Source of the DNA: Deltaproteobacteria bacterium
GTDB lineage: Bacteria > Desulfobacterota > DSM-4660 > Desulfatiglandales > B25-G16
Direction: 5' to 3'
Assembly: GCA_019308645.1 (NCBI GenBank)
Contig: JAFDHR010000127.1
Coordinates: 1-10,552, forward strand
DNA length: 10,552 nucleotides
The notes under the pieces were generated by a model, which was not told the DNA's origin, ran no database searches, and saw only the letters and a list, made by a program, of their open reading frames with translations. A program made the translations under genes and the position numbers. Below, in pieces: positions 1-6,345 of this stretch. How positions within the stretch are numbered: position 1 is the first letter of the stretch; every line of letters starts with the position of its first letter.

Positions 1-185
1 ATGACGATATAAGAGATATGCATATTGGCCTCTATCATTGCCTCTTCACCAACAACGAGATTTCCACCGGCCGATATCTCCCCTTTAAAATGACCGTCTA
101 TCCTGATAGTCCCATGAAATGTCAACTTCCCATCAAACTCTGTATCCTTCCCTAAAAAGGTGATCGCCTGGTCTCTTTTTTTCAT
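1..185 (-). CDS. Bactofilin, N-terminal part (truncated by window edge)
   Basis: The first 61 codons read MKKRDQAITFLGKD, then a beta-helical pattern (FDGKLTFHGTIRIDGHFKG, then ISAGGNLVVGEEAMIEANM). The G-T-I-R-I-D-G-x-F-x-G core and the 'L-V-V-G-E' turn are hallmarks of bactofilins (polymer-forming cytoskeletal family, formerly DUF583). Family members self-assemble without nucleotide into filaments that localise cell-wall enzymes, stalk or motility factors. The rest of the beta-helix lies beyond position 1. The ATG at 185-183 is the only possible start, because an in-frame stop lies seven codons upstream at 206-204. The ribosome-binding site is poor (AGAG, about a dozen bases upstream). The gene stands alone after a roughly 290-bp gap with its own promoter-like sequence. 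Family assignment is confident; the specific cell process cannot be told from here. Confidence 0.85.
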   Translation of the reverse strand, partial: MKKRDQAITFLGKDTEFDGKLTFHGTIRIDGHFKGEISAGGNLVVGEEAMIEANMHISYIV

Positions 186-242
186 GATGTATAAACTCTG
201 TTCTTATGGCTATTTCAGAGAAAACTCCGTGTGAACCCACAA

Positions 243-271
243 ATAATACTGTGACTATTATTGAAAGTAAA
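243..271 (-). promoter_or_regulatory. Candidate sigma70-type promoter of the bactofilin gene
   Basis: On the minus strand TTTACT (271-266) is followed after exactly 17 bp by TATTAT (248-243), matching 4/6 and 5/6 of the consensus boxes. Transcription would begin near 236 and give a leader of about 50 nt. Eye match only. Confidence 0.4.
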
Positions 272-338
272 GAAATGAATAAGTCTGCAGAGGTGTAACA
301 TGAAAAAAGTGTGAATCCTGAGGGTTAATAAAACCTGT

Positions 339-355
339 TTGACTTAATAGGTCAA
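339..355. repeat. Inverted repeat TTGAC-N7-GTCAA
   Basis: A perfect 5+5 dyad lies upstream of the bactofilin promoter candidate (roughly 70-85 bp before its -35 box). Size and spacing fit a dimeric regulator's operator, but the minus-strand half TTGACC could equally be a second -35 box. Function unknown. Confidence 0.25.
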
Positions 356-478
356 GATGTTGAGGTAGCTGGCAGCACCCTCAGATAGTTTTTCTTCCTT
401 CTACTTTTGGCACAGCTATTTGGCCAAAATTGATTCTAATCGATAAAACACATCTGTTAGAGATAAGGTTTCCCGTTG

Positions 479-856
479 TCAGGTGTCGCCTCTCCCTAAG
501 AGATCTTGAACAGCTTCTAACAGTTCCTCATGCCCGAAAGGTTTGGTTAACAAACGATTGGCACCAAACCCCTCGGCAAGCTTTAAATAAGTTTCTGGTC
601 CTATACGACCGCCGCCAGAAATAGCGATGATCTTCACTTCTGGAAACTCTATCCTTAGGTCCGTAATGGTCTCAAGGCCCTCTTTCTTAGGCATGATGAT
701 GTCTGTGATAATTAGGTCGGCTTGTTTCTCGCGATAAAGACTTATCCCCTCCTCACCATCTGAAGCTTCCATGACCTCATATCCTGCATGCTCTAGAATT
801 TGTCGGAGCACGTCCCGAATTCTAAAATCATCGTCTATTATAAGAATTAATGCCAT
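479..856 (-). CDS. Stand-alone response-regulator receiver domain (CheY-like)
   Basis: The 125-residue protein is one receiver domain with no output domain. Visible landmarks are the acidic cluster D8-D9-D10 (Mg binding), phospho-acceptor D52 in LIITDIIMP, S80 at the Thr/Ser switch position (IAIS-GG) and the invariant K105 in LLTKPF. All catalytic positions are present, so phosphotransfer from a histidine kinase is expected. Such single-domain regulators act by protein contact (chemotaxis, phosphorelay or kinase feedback) in the cytoplasm. No kinase lies in the window, so the partner is unknown. The ATG at 856 has AGGA 11 bases upstream. It lies about 190 bp downstream of the S1 gene on the same strand with its own promoter-like boxes, so separate transcription is likely. 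Family assignment is firm; the pathway is not. Confidence 0.92.
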   Translation of the reverse strand: MALILIIDDDFRIRDVLRQILEHAGYEVMEASDGEEGISLYREKQADLIITDIIMPKKEGLETITDLRIEFPEVKIIAISGGGRIGPETYLKLAEGFGANRLLTKPFGHEELLEAVQDLLGRGDT

Positions 857-905
857 GGCTCATTTTTTCCTGATCCAGTAAATGGCGGATTTCATACGCA
901 AAATG

Positions 906-927
906 TTAGGTTTGAGCAGAAACCTAA
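906..927. repeat. 8-bp perfect hairpin in the receiver gene leader
   Basis: TTAGGTTT (906-913) and AAACCTAA (920-927) pair perfectly around a 6-nt loop. If the promoter at 961-989 is real, this lies in the 5' untranslated region, about 50 nt before the start codon. No convincing U-run follows, so it is not a clear terminator of the upstream S1 gene. Confidence 0.4.
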
Positions 928-960
928 ATTTAAGGATATTGTGCCAAAATAGATAATTGG

Positions 961-989
961 ATAATATCAGACGAGATTAACGATTACAA
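961..989 (-). promoter_or_regulatory. Candidate sigma70-type promoter of the receiver gene
   Basis: Minus strand TTGTAA (989-984), 17-bp spacer, TATTAT (966-961): 4/6 and 5/6 consensus matches. The predicted start near 954 gives a leader of about 100 nt that contains the 906-927 hairpin. Confidence 0.4.
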
Positions 990-1048
990 ACAGTATTGAT
1001 AAAAAAATCAGTCCTTTATTGTGCGTGGTTCATAACAGTAAACCGTAA

Positions 1049-2500
1049 TTAACCATTTTTTGACTTGAGGGCCTGCTGTAGTTTCTCTCCCAGGGAACCA
1101 ATAGGTTTTTTCGTATCCTTTACGAACCTTCCCCAATCATCTTCACCTGTTGAATCGCCGGGGCCGAGGGTTATCTTTCTTTCCTCCGAGTGGATTTCCT
1201 CAACAATGACCGTGATGGTATCTCCCTGCCTCAGTTTTTCAATTAATGCCGGTTTACGGAAATTGGCTATTTTCGATTTTGGGAGGAGTCCTGTGATTCC
1301 TGGTTCCAATACCACAAAAAAGCCGAATTTTTCCTTTTTTTCTATGGTCCCATCAAGGCACTGGCCCACAGTGTATTTATCAAGTATATCGATCCAGGGA
1401 TCTCCTTCAGTGTCCCTTATGCTTAAGGAGATCCTCCTTTTTTCAACATCAATCTCCTTGATCGTGACCTCAACGGTCTCAGCTACTGCTACGACATCTT
1501 CAGCCTTCAAGACCCTTTTCTTGTAGCTCATCTCGCTGATATGGACTAATCCTTCTATTCCCGGTGCGATCTCCACAAAGGCACCAAACTTCACACAGCG
1601 TGTGACCTTTCCCCTGATTTTATCACCAATACGGAATTTATCCTGTACGCTGTACCAGGGATCCATGGTAACCTGTTTAATGGAAAGAGCGATCTTCATC
1701 TGTCCGGGCTGTTTTCCCTGTTCAATCCCGATTACTTTGACCGTAACTGAGTCCCCAATTTTCAGGACTTCGTCCGCTTTTTCCAGCCTTGACCAGCTTA
1801 TTTCCGAAAGATGAACCATGCCCTCGATCCCCGGAAGGAGCTCAACAAACGCGCCATAGGGCATCAATTTTGTAATCCTGCCTTCAAGGTGGGTCCCGAT
1901 GGCAATATCTTGAAAGAATTGCCTTGTTGCCTTTTCCTGTTCCTTTTTAAGGAGCTCGCGTCTTGAAACGACAATATTTCCGCCATCTTCCTCAAATTGA
2001 GTAATCAAAAACAGATATGTCTCTCCCACGTGATCATCAGGGTTTTCGACATATCTCAAATCCATCTCACCAATGGGGCAAAAGGCCCTTTTGTGCATGA
2101 TTTCAACATGAAATCCACCCTTGCACTGTTCTTTTACCTTCCCATCAACAGGGAGGGCCTTTTCAAATGCCTTGCCAACAACATAGAGACCTCCTGCGCC
2201 TGATAGGGATCTGGACAGGCGGATTTCATTTCCATCATATGATACGACATAAAGTTCGAGGATATCGCCTTCTTTGTATGGCAATTCCCGGTTGTCATCC
2301 AGAAGTTCTTCTTTATCCACGACACCATCAATCTTGGTCCCGGTATCAATAAAAACGGCATCCTTCCCTATGGAAATAATTTCTCCTCTGATCTTATCCC
2401 CTATTTGGACATCTTCGTTCATACCGGCACCGTAAGATTCAAGGAGATCTGCAAAACTTTCTTCTTCAGAATTTTTTTCATCTATCACATTGTCTGACAC
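1049..2500 (-). CDS. S1 RNA-binding-repeat protein (ribosomal protein S1 homologue)
   Basis: The 483-residue protein has five S1 (OB-fold) repeats at about 32-98, 117-183, 202-275, 291-363 and 377-447. Repeats 3 and 4 carry the canonical G-x-F-V-E-x-x-P-G-I-E-G-x-V-H-x-S-E signature. Repeats 1 and 2 are divergent, as in S1 proteins whose first repeats dock on the 30S subunit. An acidic N-terminus (1-31) and a short basic tail flank them. Escherichia coli RpsA has six repeats and 557 residues, so this is a shorter S1 form, either the main S1 or a paralogue. It would bind mRNA in the cytoplasm and assist translation. The start is GTG at 2500, preceded by GGGGGAAAGG; the next candidate is a GTG four codons in. 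A good promoter lies at 2633-2661. Family certain; rpsA versus paralogue is open. Confidence 0.92.
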   Translation of the reverse strand: MSDNVIDEKNSEEESFADLLESYGAGMNEDVQIGDKIRGEIISIGKDAVFIDTGTKIDGVVDKEELLDDNRELPYKEGDILELYVVSYDGNEIRLSRSLSGAGGLYVVGKAFEKALPVDGKVKEQCKGGFHVEIMHKRAFCPIGEMDLRYVENPDDHVGETYLFLITQFEEDGGNIVVSRRELLKKEQEKATRQFFQDIAIGTHLEGRITKLMPYGAFVELLPGIEGMVHLSEISWSRLEKADEVLKIGDSVTVKVIGIEQGKQPGQMKIALSIKQVTMDPWYSVQDKFRIGDKIRGKVTRCVKFGAFVEIAPGIEGLVHISEMSYKKRVLKAEDVVAVAETVEVTIKEIDVEKRRISLSIRDTEGDPWIDILDKYTVGQCLDGTIEKKEKFGFFVVLEPGITGLLPKSKIANFRKPALIEKLRQGDTITVIVEEIHSEERKITLGPGDSTGEDDWGRFVKDTKKPIGSLGEKLQQALKSKNG

Positions 2501-2530
2501 GACCTTTCCCCCTTATCTTCTCTGAGTTTT

Positions 2531-2548
2531 GAAAATTAGCGAATTTTC
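2531..2548. repeat. Hairpin in the S1 mRNA leader
   Basis: GAAAATT (2531-2537) and AATTTTC (2542-2548) pair around AGCG, and two further A-T pairs can form past one bulged base. It lies about 30 nt before the GTG start. S1 mRNA is autoregulated in enterobacteria, so a leader structure is plausible, but this one is AU-rich and weak. Confidence 0.3.
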
Positions 2549-2632
2549 CAATGAAACCCCTTAACAACTCACCAGATCTATCGAGATTCTTTCTGTGTAT
2601 CTTTGATTTATCATCAGTTGATCCCGCATTCC

Positions 2633-2661
2633 ATAATAGCCCAGGAATGAAATGCAGTCAA
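2633..2661 (-). promoter_or_regulatory. Sigma70-type promoter of the S1 gene
   Basis: Minus strand TTGACT (2661-2656), exactly 17 bp, TATTAT (2638-2633): 5/6 at both boxes and the best promoter match in the window. The predicted start near 2626 gives a leader of about 125 nt. The gene-free gap 2501-2935 otherwise holds only the hairpins listed separately. Confidence 0.6.
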
Positions 2662-2758
2662 GCAACCGAGCAATGAAACTTACGCAAATCACTTTACCAC
2701 TCACCTTTAATACGATCTGCTTATGTTACCATGACCTAGCGCCAGAATCGAAGTCTGA

Positions 2759-2793
2759 GGGCAATTAAGGAAAAATTGCCCGGTAGTGGCGGG
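2759..2793. repeat. Overlapping inverted repeats between lipoprotein and S1 genes
   Basis: GGGCAATT (2759-2766) pairs with AATTGCCC (2774-2781) around a 7-nt loop. The last bases of that stem can instead pair as CCCG (2779-2782) with CGGG (2790-2793), so the two hairpins exclude each other. They lie downstream of the lipoprotein gene and upstream of the S1 promoter. There is no T-run on either side, so they are not intrinsic terminators; a 3'-end processing structure or operator is possible. Confidence 0.35.
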
Positions 2794-2935
2794 AAAATGA
2801 AAAGAATTATCTTGAATGACCAGATTCACCAGGTTGGGATGAACGATTAATACCACAATTGGAAAGTTTTCTGGGGTGGTCTGTGTTGAATGTTAATAGC
2901 AGGATACTGAAATGCCCGCGATTTAAGGACGCGGA

Positions 2936-3571
2936 TCAATGGATAGTGAATAAGACCTTCCATCCGCTGTCACGCTTGTCTGCTAACATTCTGTAAAGTA
3001 TGAGAGTGGTACGTTTTTGAAGCATTCTACCCGCCCTGCTTTGTAACTTGACGTCAGCTACATAGTTGCACTTCATGAGCTTGTAGTTGCCGAAGTCATA
3101 AATGTTTCTTGGTATTACGGCATCCCAATAGCCTTTTTGTAGCAGATTACCCAGCATGGGATATCTCGACTCAATGCTTTTGGCGTAAGCAGAGGCAGTT
3201 GTGATTTCAGCATGTGACTTTTTCAAACGGTATTGGTCGTGATGGAACATGAATTGTTGCAGGTGGCTTTTAATATTGGAGATTGTCGCTTCCTCAACAA
3301 GAATATTGGACTTATTGACAAACGACCAGTCAAAAACGACTTTCATGCTTTGCTGGGGCGTCACGGAGCGAAAGGACACTGGGTCAGATGTTTTTTGAGC
3401 GTTCCAATATGTCTCAGCAACTGAAGCGGCTGCCATCAAAAGGCTTTCGTCGTCTGACGTGCCAAATGTTGCAGTGCCGTGTACCGCTGGAATGGTTGGA
3501 ATGGACCGTGCTGTAGCACAAGCATTTAGGCAGACAAGGCACACCAAGAAAAGAATCATGTTGCGGACCAT
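2936..3571 (-). CDS. Uncharacterised lipoprotein
   Basis: The 211-residue protein starts MVRN, then a hydrophobic stretch (ILFLVCLVCL, residues 6-15) ending in the lipobox L15-N16-A17-C18. This is a clear type II signal peptide with Cys18 as the lipidated residue. The +2 residue is Ala, so under the usual rule it would go to the outer membrane. The mature part is mixed alpha/beta with several Tyr and basic residues (for example YRLKKSHAEITT, RNIYDFGNYKLMKCNYVADVKL). The end (TLILYRMLADKRDSGWKVLFTIH) looks like a beta-sheet domain of the NTF2-like or lipoprotein-assembly sort, but I do not recognise the family. The ATG at 3571 has a near-perfect GGAGG six bases upstream, so this start is preferred over Met5. 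A small hairpin (CCGCG 2916-2920 with CGCGG 2930-2934) follows the stop but lacks a U-run. Confidence 0.8.
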   Translation of the reverse strand: MVRNMILFLVCLVCLNACATARSIPTIPAVHGTATFGTSDDESLLMAAASVAETYWNAQKTSDPVSFRSVTPQQSMKVVFDWSFVNKSNILVEEATISNIKSHLQQFMFHHDQYRLKKSHAEITTASAYAKSIESRYPMLGNLLQKGYWDAVIPRNIYDFGNYKLMKCNYVADVKLQSRAGRMLQKRTTLILYRMLADKRDSGWKVLFTIH

Positions 3572-3697
3572 TGTAGACCTCCTTTATTTTTTGTTGTTTA
3601 CCTCGGACATCAGGCCATCCTCGACAGAGATAAGCAGCGAACCTGGAAAAGGCAATCAACGTCAGACCAAGTCCTTTCTTTATAATCACTTACACCT

Positions 3698-3726
3698 CTT
3701 TTAGCGTAATTAGGCTTATATGTCAA
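3698..3726 (-). promoter_or_regulatory. Candidate promoter of the lipoprotein gene
   Basis: Minus strand perfect TTGACA (3726-3721), 17 bp, TAAAAG (3703-3698, 4/6). It would start transcription near 3691 and leave a leader of about 120 nt before the lipoprotein start. Confidence 0.4.
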
Positions 3727-3882
3727 TTATGATCAGTCTTATGATGTTGTGTTTTTTAGCAGCCTTTAGGTATAGATTTCGTGCCTTCTGAAATGTAGTC
3801 AAATTTCAGTATACATATGGTAATCAAAACATCAATTGGTTTTTTCTTGCCTGATGAAGAAGGGTATCTCAACATTTATATG

Positions 3883-3954
3883 AAAGTGCCTAAAGTGCCT
3901 AAAATTAACTCCTTTACTACTCAACCACTTAACTATTTGATAACTCAACTACTT
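3883..3954. repeat. Short direct repeats
   Basis: AAAGTGCCT occurs twice in tandem (3883-3891, 3892-3900). ACTCAAC[C/T]ACTT occurs twice at a 24-bp period (3919-3930, 3943-3954). The AAAGTGCCTAAAGTGCCT pattern resembles dispersed intergenic repeats I have seen in other environmental bacteria; that link is from memory and unverified. Confidence 0.5.
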
Positions 3955-3996
3955 TGATCCTTCGTTGTGGCCGGAAGGCCATGAGTGTTCATTACC

Positions 3997-4122
3997 ATGC
4001 AGGTCCATGATGAAGATATTCTGAGTTGTGTTTCCGGAGGGTTTATCCGCCGTGTTTCGGGCGGAATGTTTCAGGTAAAAGTGGCTGATGGGAGAGAAAT
4101 ACAAACCAATCATTATATGTGA
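3997..4122 (+). other. Small reading frame with IF-1-like pattern (41 codons)
   Basis: Starting at ATG 3997 the frame includes GGFIRRVSGGMFQVKVADGR, then EI. Translation factor IF-1 has G-x-V-x(6-7)-M-F-x-V-x-L-x-[DN]-G-[RH]-x-[VI] over its first OB-fold strands, and this fits with one missing residue. The frame stops soon afterwards (QTNHYM), where repeat copy A begins, so at best it is half of an OB-fold. No good ribosome-binding site precedes it. It is either an eroded IF-1/S1-like fragment or chance. Confidence 0.2.
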
Positions 4123-4171
4123 TGCTGGTGGAGCCCTTTATTTATATTTCCCGGCACGATGTGCTGCATAA
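4088..4171 (+). repeat. Degenerate intergenic repeat, copy A
   Basis: AGAGAAATACAAACCA (16 nt) and, nine bases on, TGTGATGC match the copy at 6163-6336 with no gap, followed by AGCC and TTTAT. In the shared frame from ATG 4088 it reads MGEKYKPIIICDAGGALYLY, then seven residues to a stop at 4169-4171. Compared with copy B, the residues EKYKP, ICDA, A and Y are kept. It ends near a small dyad (GCAC-GAT-GTGC). Confidence 0.5.
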
Positions 4172-4197
4172 GAACTGTCAAAAAAGATTTTACCACG

Positions 4198-4464
4198 TTA
4201 ATTACGTATCTTCCGGATTGTAGTTTCGTATTCCGGAAAATACCGGCCAATGATCGGAAGCTCGAAGCTTCTCAGAATGCTGGTGTTGTTTTCGCGCTTA
4301 AGGAGAAATTCAAATGATTTCTCTACCAATTCCTCTGCTGAGATGTGACCATCGGTAAGCCTTTCATGATATGAAGAATCGACGGTAACCCTATGAGTCG
4401 TGGTTGTTCGGCCAGCTACGGTAACCTCGAAGGTGCAATCGTCAATTTTCTTCAGCGTTATCAT
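4198..4464 (-). CDS. Conserved small protein of unknown function (88 aa)
   Basis: The sequence runs MITLKKIDDCTFEVTVAGRT, then TTTHRVTV, two amphipathic beta strands, followed by an alpha segment (ISAEELVEKSFEFLLKRE) and the tail NTSILRSFELPIIGRYFPEY. The combination 'SFEFLL-RE-NTSILRSF-LP-I-RYFPEYE' is, as far as I recall, a recurrent pattern in small uncharacterised bacterial proteins. I know of no experimentally assigned role. There is no signal peptide or membrane segment, so it is cytoplasmic. The ATG at 4464 has AAAGGA about seven bases upstream. It lies 113 bp downstream of the FAD-oxidoreductase gene on the same strand, so read-through transcription is possible. That a gene is present is likely; function unknown. 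Confidence 0.75.
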   Translation of the reverse strand: MITLKKIDDCTFEVTVAGRTTTTHRVTVDSSYHERLTDGHISAEELVEKSFEFLLKRENNTSILRSFELPIIGRYFPEYETTIRKIRN

Positions 4465-4577
4465 TGTTCATCCTTTCTTGGCAGGTTCGCTATTTCGAAG
4501 GCAGAAGGGCTCGGAGAGAGATGTGATGCCCTAAAAAAGCAGTAAATTTCCACAGGATTTTGAGCAATTACCATACA

Positions 4578-6096
4578 TCATTGCTTCAGATAGGTTGCCA
4601 CTTTACTCGCCGCTTGAATGCCGGATTCTACACAGGCCATGACGCCGCCGCCCATGGTTCCTGATCCGGCAAGAAAGAGCCCGTCAATCCCTGCGGTAAA
4701 GGTAATAAATCGACCGGTACCCACCTGATCGGGTGTTTGATCCGGCCCGTAATTCCCACCCCGCACTGCATTTACCCAGTATTCGTTAGAAAGGGGAGTC
4801 GCGTACTCAACAAAATTTATGTGTTGTGAAAGCGTAGGGATGTAGCGTTCGGCTGCCGCAATAAGCCGTTTTCCAACCTTTTCTTTTAGCGCCTTGTACT
4901 CATCGCCCCGCTTCATTGAAGGGAGGTGTGCCCATTGTTCAAAGAGTTTGTAGCTTGCTCCTGTGATGATCTCAAGAGTGTGATACCCCTCTGGTGCGTG
5001 CCCACCTTCAGGGTCTTTTACTGAGGGGCTGGTGATAAAGAACATGGGGAAGGATTCAGGTGGAGTCGAGACAGGCCACATTTTATATAGCTTATTGATG
5101 TCATAGTCATTGTAGTGAATTATATTTGCATCGGTTATCCCGACAGAGGGCAAATCCAGATCAGTACCGATGAAGGCATAGAACGCACCACCCGACGGGC
5201 GCATCTGCATAACTTTTCTTTTGATTTTAGATGGCACCAGCTCGGTATTGACCAACCTGCCCAAAGTAACAACAGGGTCAACATCACTGATCACTGCACG
5301 TGTGGTGTATTTCTCACCGTGTTCTGTCGTGATAATGAACTCATTGTCCGATCTGTCTATGGAGACAACCCGCGAACTTTTTTTCAGTTCGGCACCGTGA
5401 TCCTTAAGTCCATTTACAAAGGCATCTCTTAACGTACCGCTGCCACCGCAAGGATAATATGCGCCCTTCAGGATATGTGCCCACACCATGACAGCAATAA
5501 TAATCGAGGCCTTTGCAGGAGGGACTCCATAGTCACCGCTGGGGGCCGCCAGCGCAGCCTGCAAACGCATATCGGAGTAGCCTTTGATAGGGCACACGCG
5601 AGTATTTCATCATGACGGGGTGCCTCACAATGAAACTGAGCATTTGTAGAGCGCCTCGCCCCATTGACTGGGAAGCCTTCCCGGCCTTTATAATCTTTTC
5701 GAAGACCGTAAAAAATTTGTGTATTCCACGTTCCTCTTTTGGGAAATCACTGATGAGTCGTTCTATGAATCGTTCCTTTCCTTTACACACACTGAGTTCA
5801 TAGTCCGGAAAGATATAGCGGTCGAATCCTTCCGGATTCAGCTCAACAAACTTCATTGACTCAGCTACTCCCACCTCATCGAGCAATCTCCAGAAGCGAT
5901 CCCCTCTGCCGAGTTCTCCGAGGTAGTGTAGTCCTGTGTCGAAAGTGTATCCCTTACGACTGAATGGATTCAGGTAGCCGCCGAAAGATGGCATAGCCTC
6001 GAGAAGCATTACTGAATGGTTTGACCGGGCGAGCTTTAGTGCTGCCGATAACCCTCCTGCACCACTGCCTATTATTATTGCATCGTAATCAGCCAT
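4578..6096 (-). pseudogene. Phytoene-desaturase/RetSat-like FAD oxidoreductase, frameshifted
   Basis: Two overlapping frames encode one protein. The 5' part (6096 down to about 5575) has the Rossmann G10-x-G12-x-x-G15, the ribose-binding E33 (VMLLEA), G39-G40, and FDTGLHYLGE, typical of the CrtI/carotenoid isomerase/retinol saturase group. The 3' part (about 5573 to 4578) continues with DMRLQAALAAPSGDYGVPP and ends with the FAD-site motif LFLAGSGTMGGGVMACVESG. Joining them at 5574-5578 by skipping one base gives about 505 residues, the usual family length. In relatives about five residues separate the YQ-x-LL and D-x-RL motifs, but here none do, so a small deletion of about 14 nt fits best. 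AGGAGG lies six bases before the ATG. The substrate (carotenoid, isoprenoid or other polyene) cannot be inferred. It is either a recent pseudogene or a sequencing/assembly error; both halves look otherwise intact. Confidence 0.8.
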
Positions 6097-6162
6097 TTTT
6101 TGCCTCCTAAAATGTATACAATGGATGGACTAATGGTAAAAAGCTGGATTCGTTTGCACTAA

Positions 6163-6336
6163 ATGCCGAAAGAGAAATACAAACCATTCAACATCTGTGA
6201 TGCCTACAAAGCCTTTTATTCGCCTTCGCCAGAATACCCCGCAGCACACGCAGCGCAGGCGCTTGCACCGCGTGAGCGCCGGCGCTGCATGTGCGCCGCG
6301 TGTGCTGCGGGGAGCTTTATTTGCTGCCTCACGTAA
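6163..6336 (+). repeat. Degenerate intergenic repeat, copy B, with 57-codon frame
   Basis: The head matches copy A. From ATG 6163 the open frame reads MPKEKYKPFNICDAYKAFYS, then PSPEYPAAH, and stays open through the whole 6237-6312 palindrome to TAA at 6334-6336, giving a Cys/Ala/Arg-rich tail that simply mirrors the palindrome. There is no ribosome-binding site. It fills the gap between the HEPN gene and the FAD-oxidoreductase gene, opposite to their strand. Best seen as a mobile or degenerate repeat whose ancestor may have been protein-coding. Confidence 0.5.
6237..6312. repeat. 76-nt GC-rich imperfect palindrome
   Basis: CCCCGCAGCACACG (6237-6250) pairs with CGTGTGCTGCGGGG (6299-6312). 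Inside it, CAGCGC-A-GGCGCT (6251-6263) pairs with AGCGCC-G-GCGCTG (6275-6287) apart from one A/G mismatch. An 11-nt bulge (6288-6298) sits on one side, and the apical loop is 6264-6274. Composition is far more GC-rich than the surroundings. It lies 34 nt beyond the HEPN stop codon and could block read-through, although no U-run follows. REP-like or transposon-end origin is possible. Confidence 0.75.
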
Positions 6337-6345
6337 TGTATTTAT

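Larger units (their letters stand above)
3705..4197. other. Gene-free interval with repeats and hairpins
   Basis: No convincing conventional gene. From left to right it holds: a 7-bp hairpin (CTGAAAT 3788-3794 with ATTTCAG 3803-3809); short direct repeats (3883-3954); a GGAA-loop hairpin (TGGCC 3968-3972 with GGCCA 3977-3981); a GC-rich hairpin (TCCGCC 4046-4051 with GGCGGA 4060-4065); a 41-codon frame (3997-4122); and copy A of a degenerate repeat (4088-4171). The mix of decayed repeats suggests old insertions. Confidence 0.6.

Noticed and set aside
361..393. Hairpin TGAGG ... CCTCA followed by TTTTT on the plus strand, resembling a terminator
   Set aside because: The stem is only 5 bp with a 13-nt loop, and no plus-strand gene lies upstream; on the minus strand no U-run follows.
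930..952. TGGCAC upstream of the receiver gene, as in a sigma54 -24 box
   Set aside because: The -12 half (TTGC at the fixed spacing) is absent.
1065..1526. 153-codon plus-strand frame inside the S1 gene
   Set aside because: Antisense shadow of a well-conserved S1-repeat protein; no ribosome-binding site and no family pattern.
5560..5610. Programmed +1 frameshift in the FAD-oxidoreductase gene
   Set aside because: No slippery sequence, stop codon at the shift site or upstream stimulator of known type, and residues normally present appear deleted, so mutation or error is simpler.
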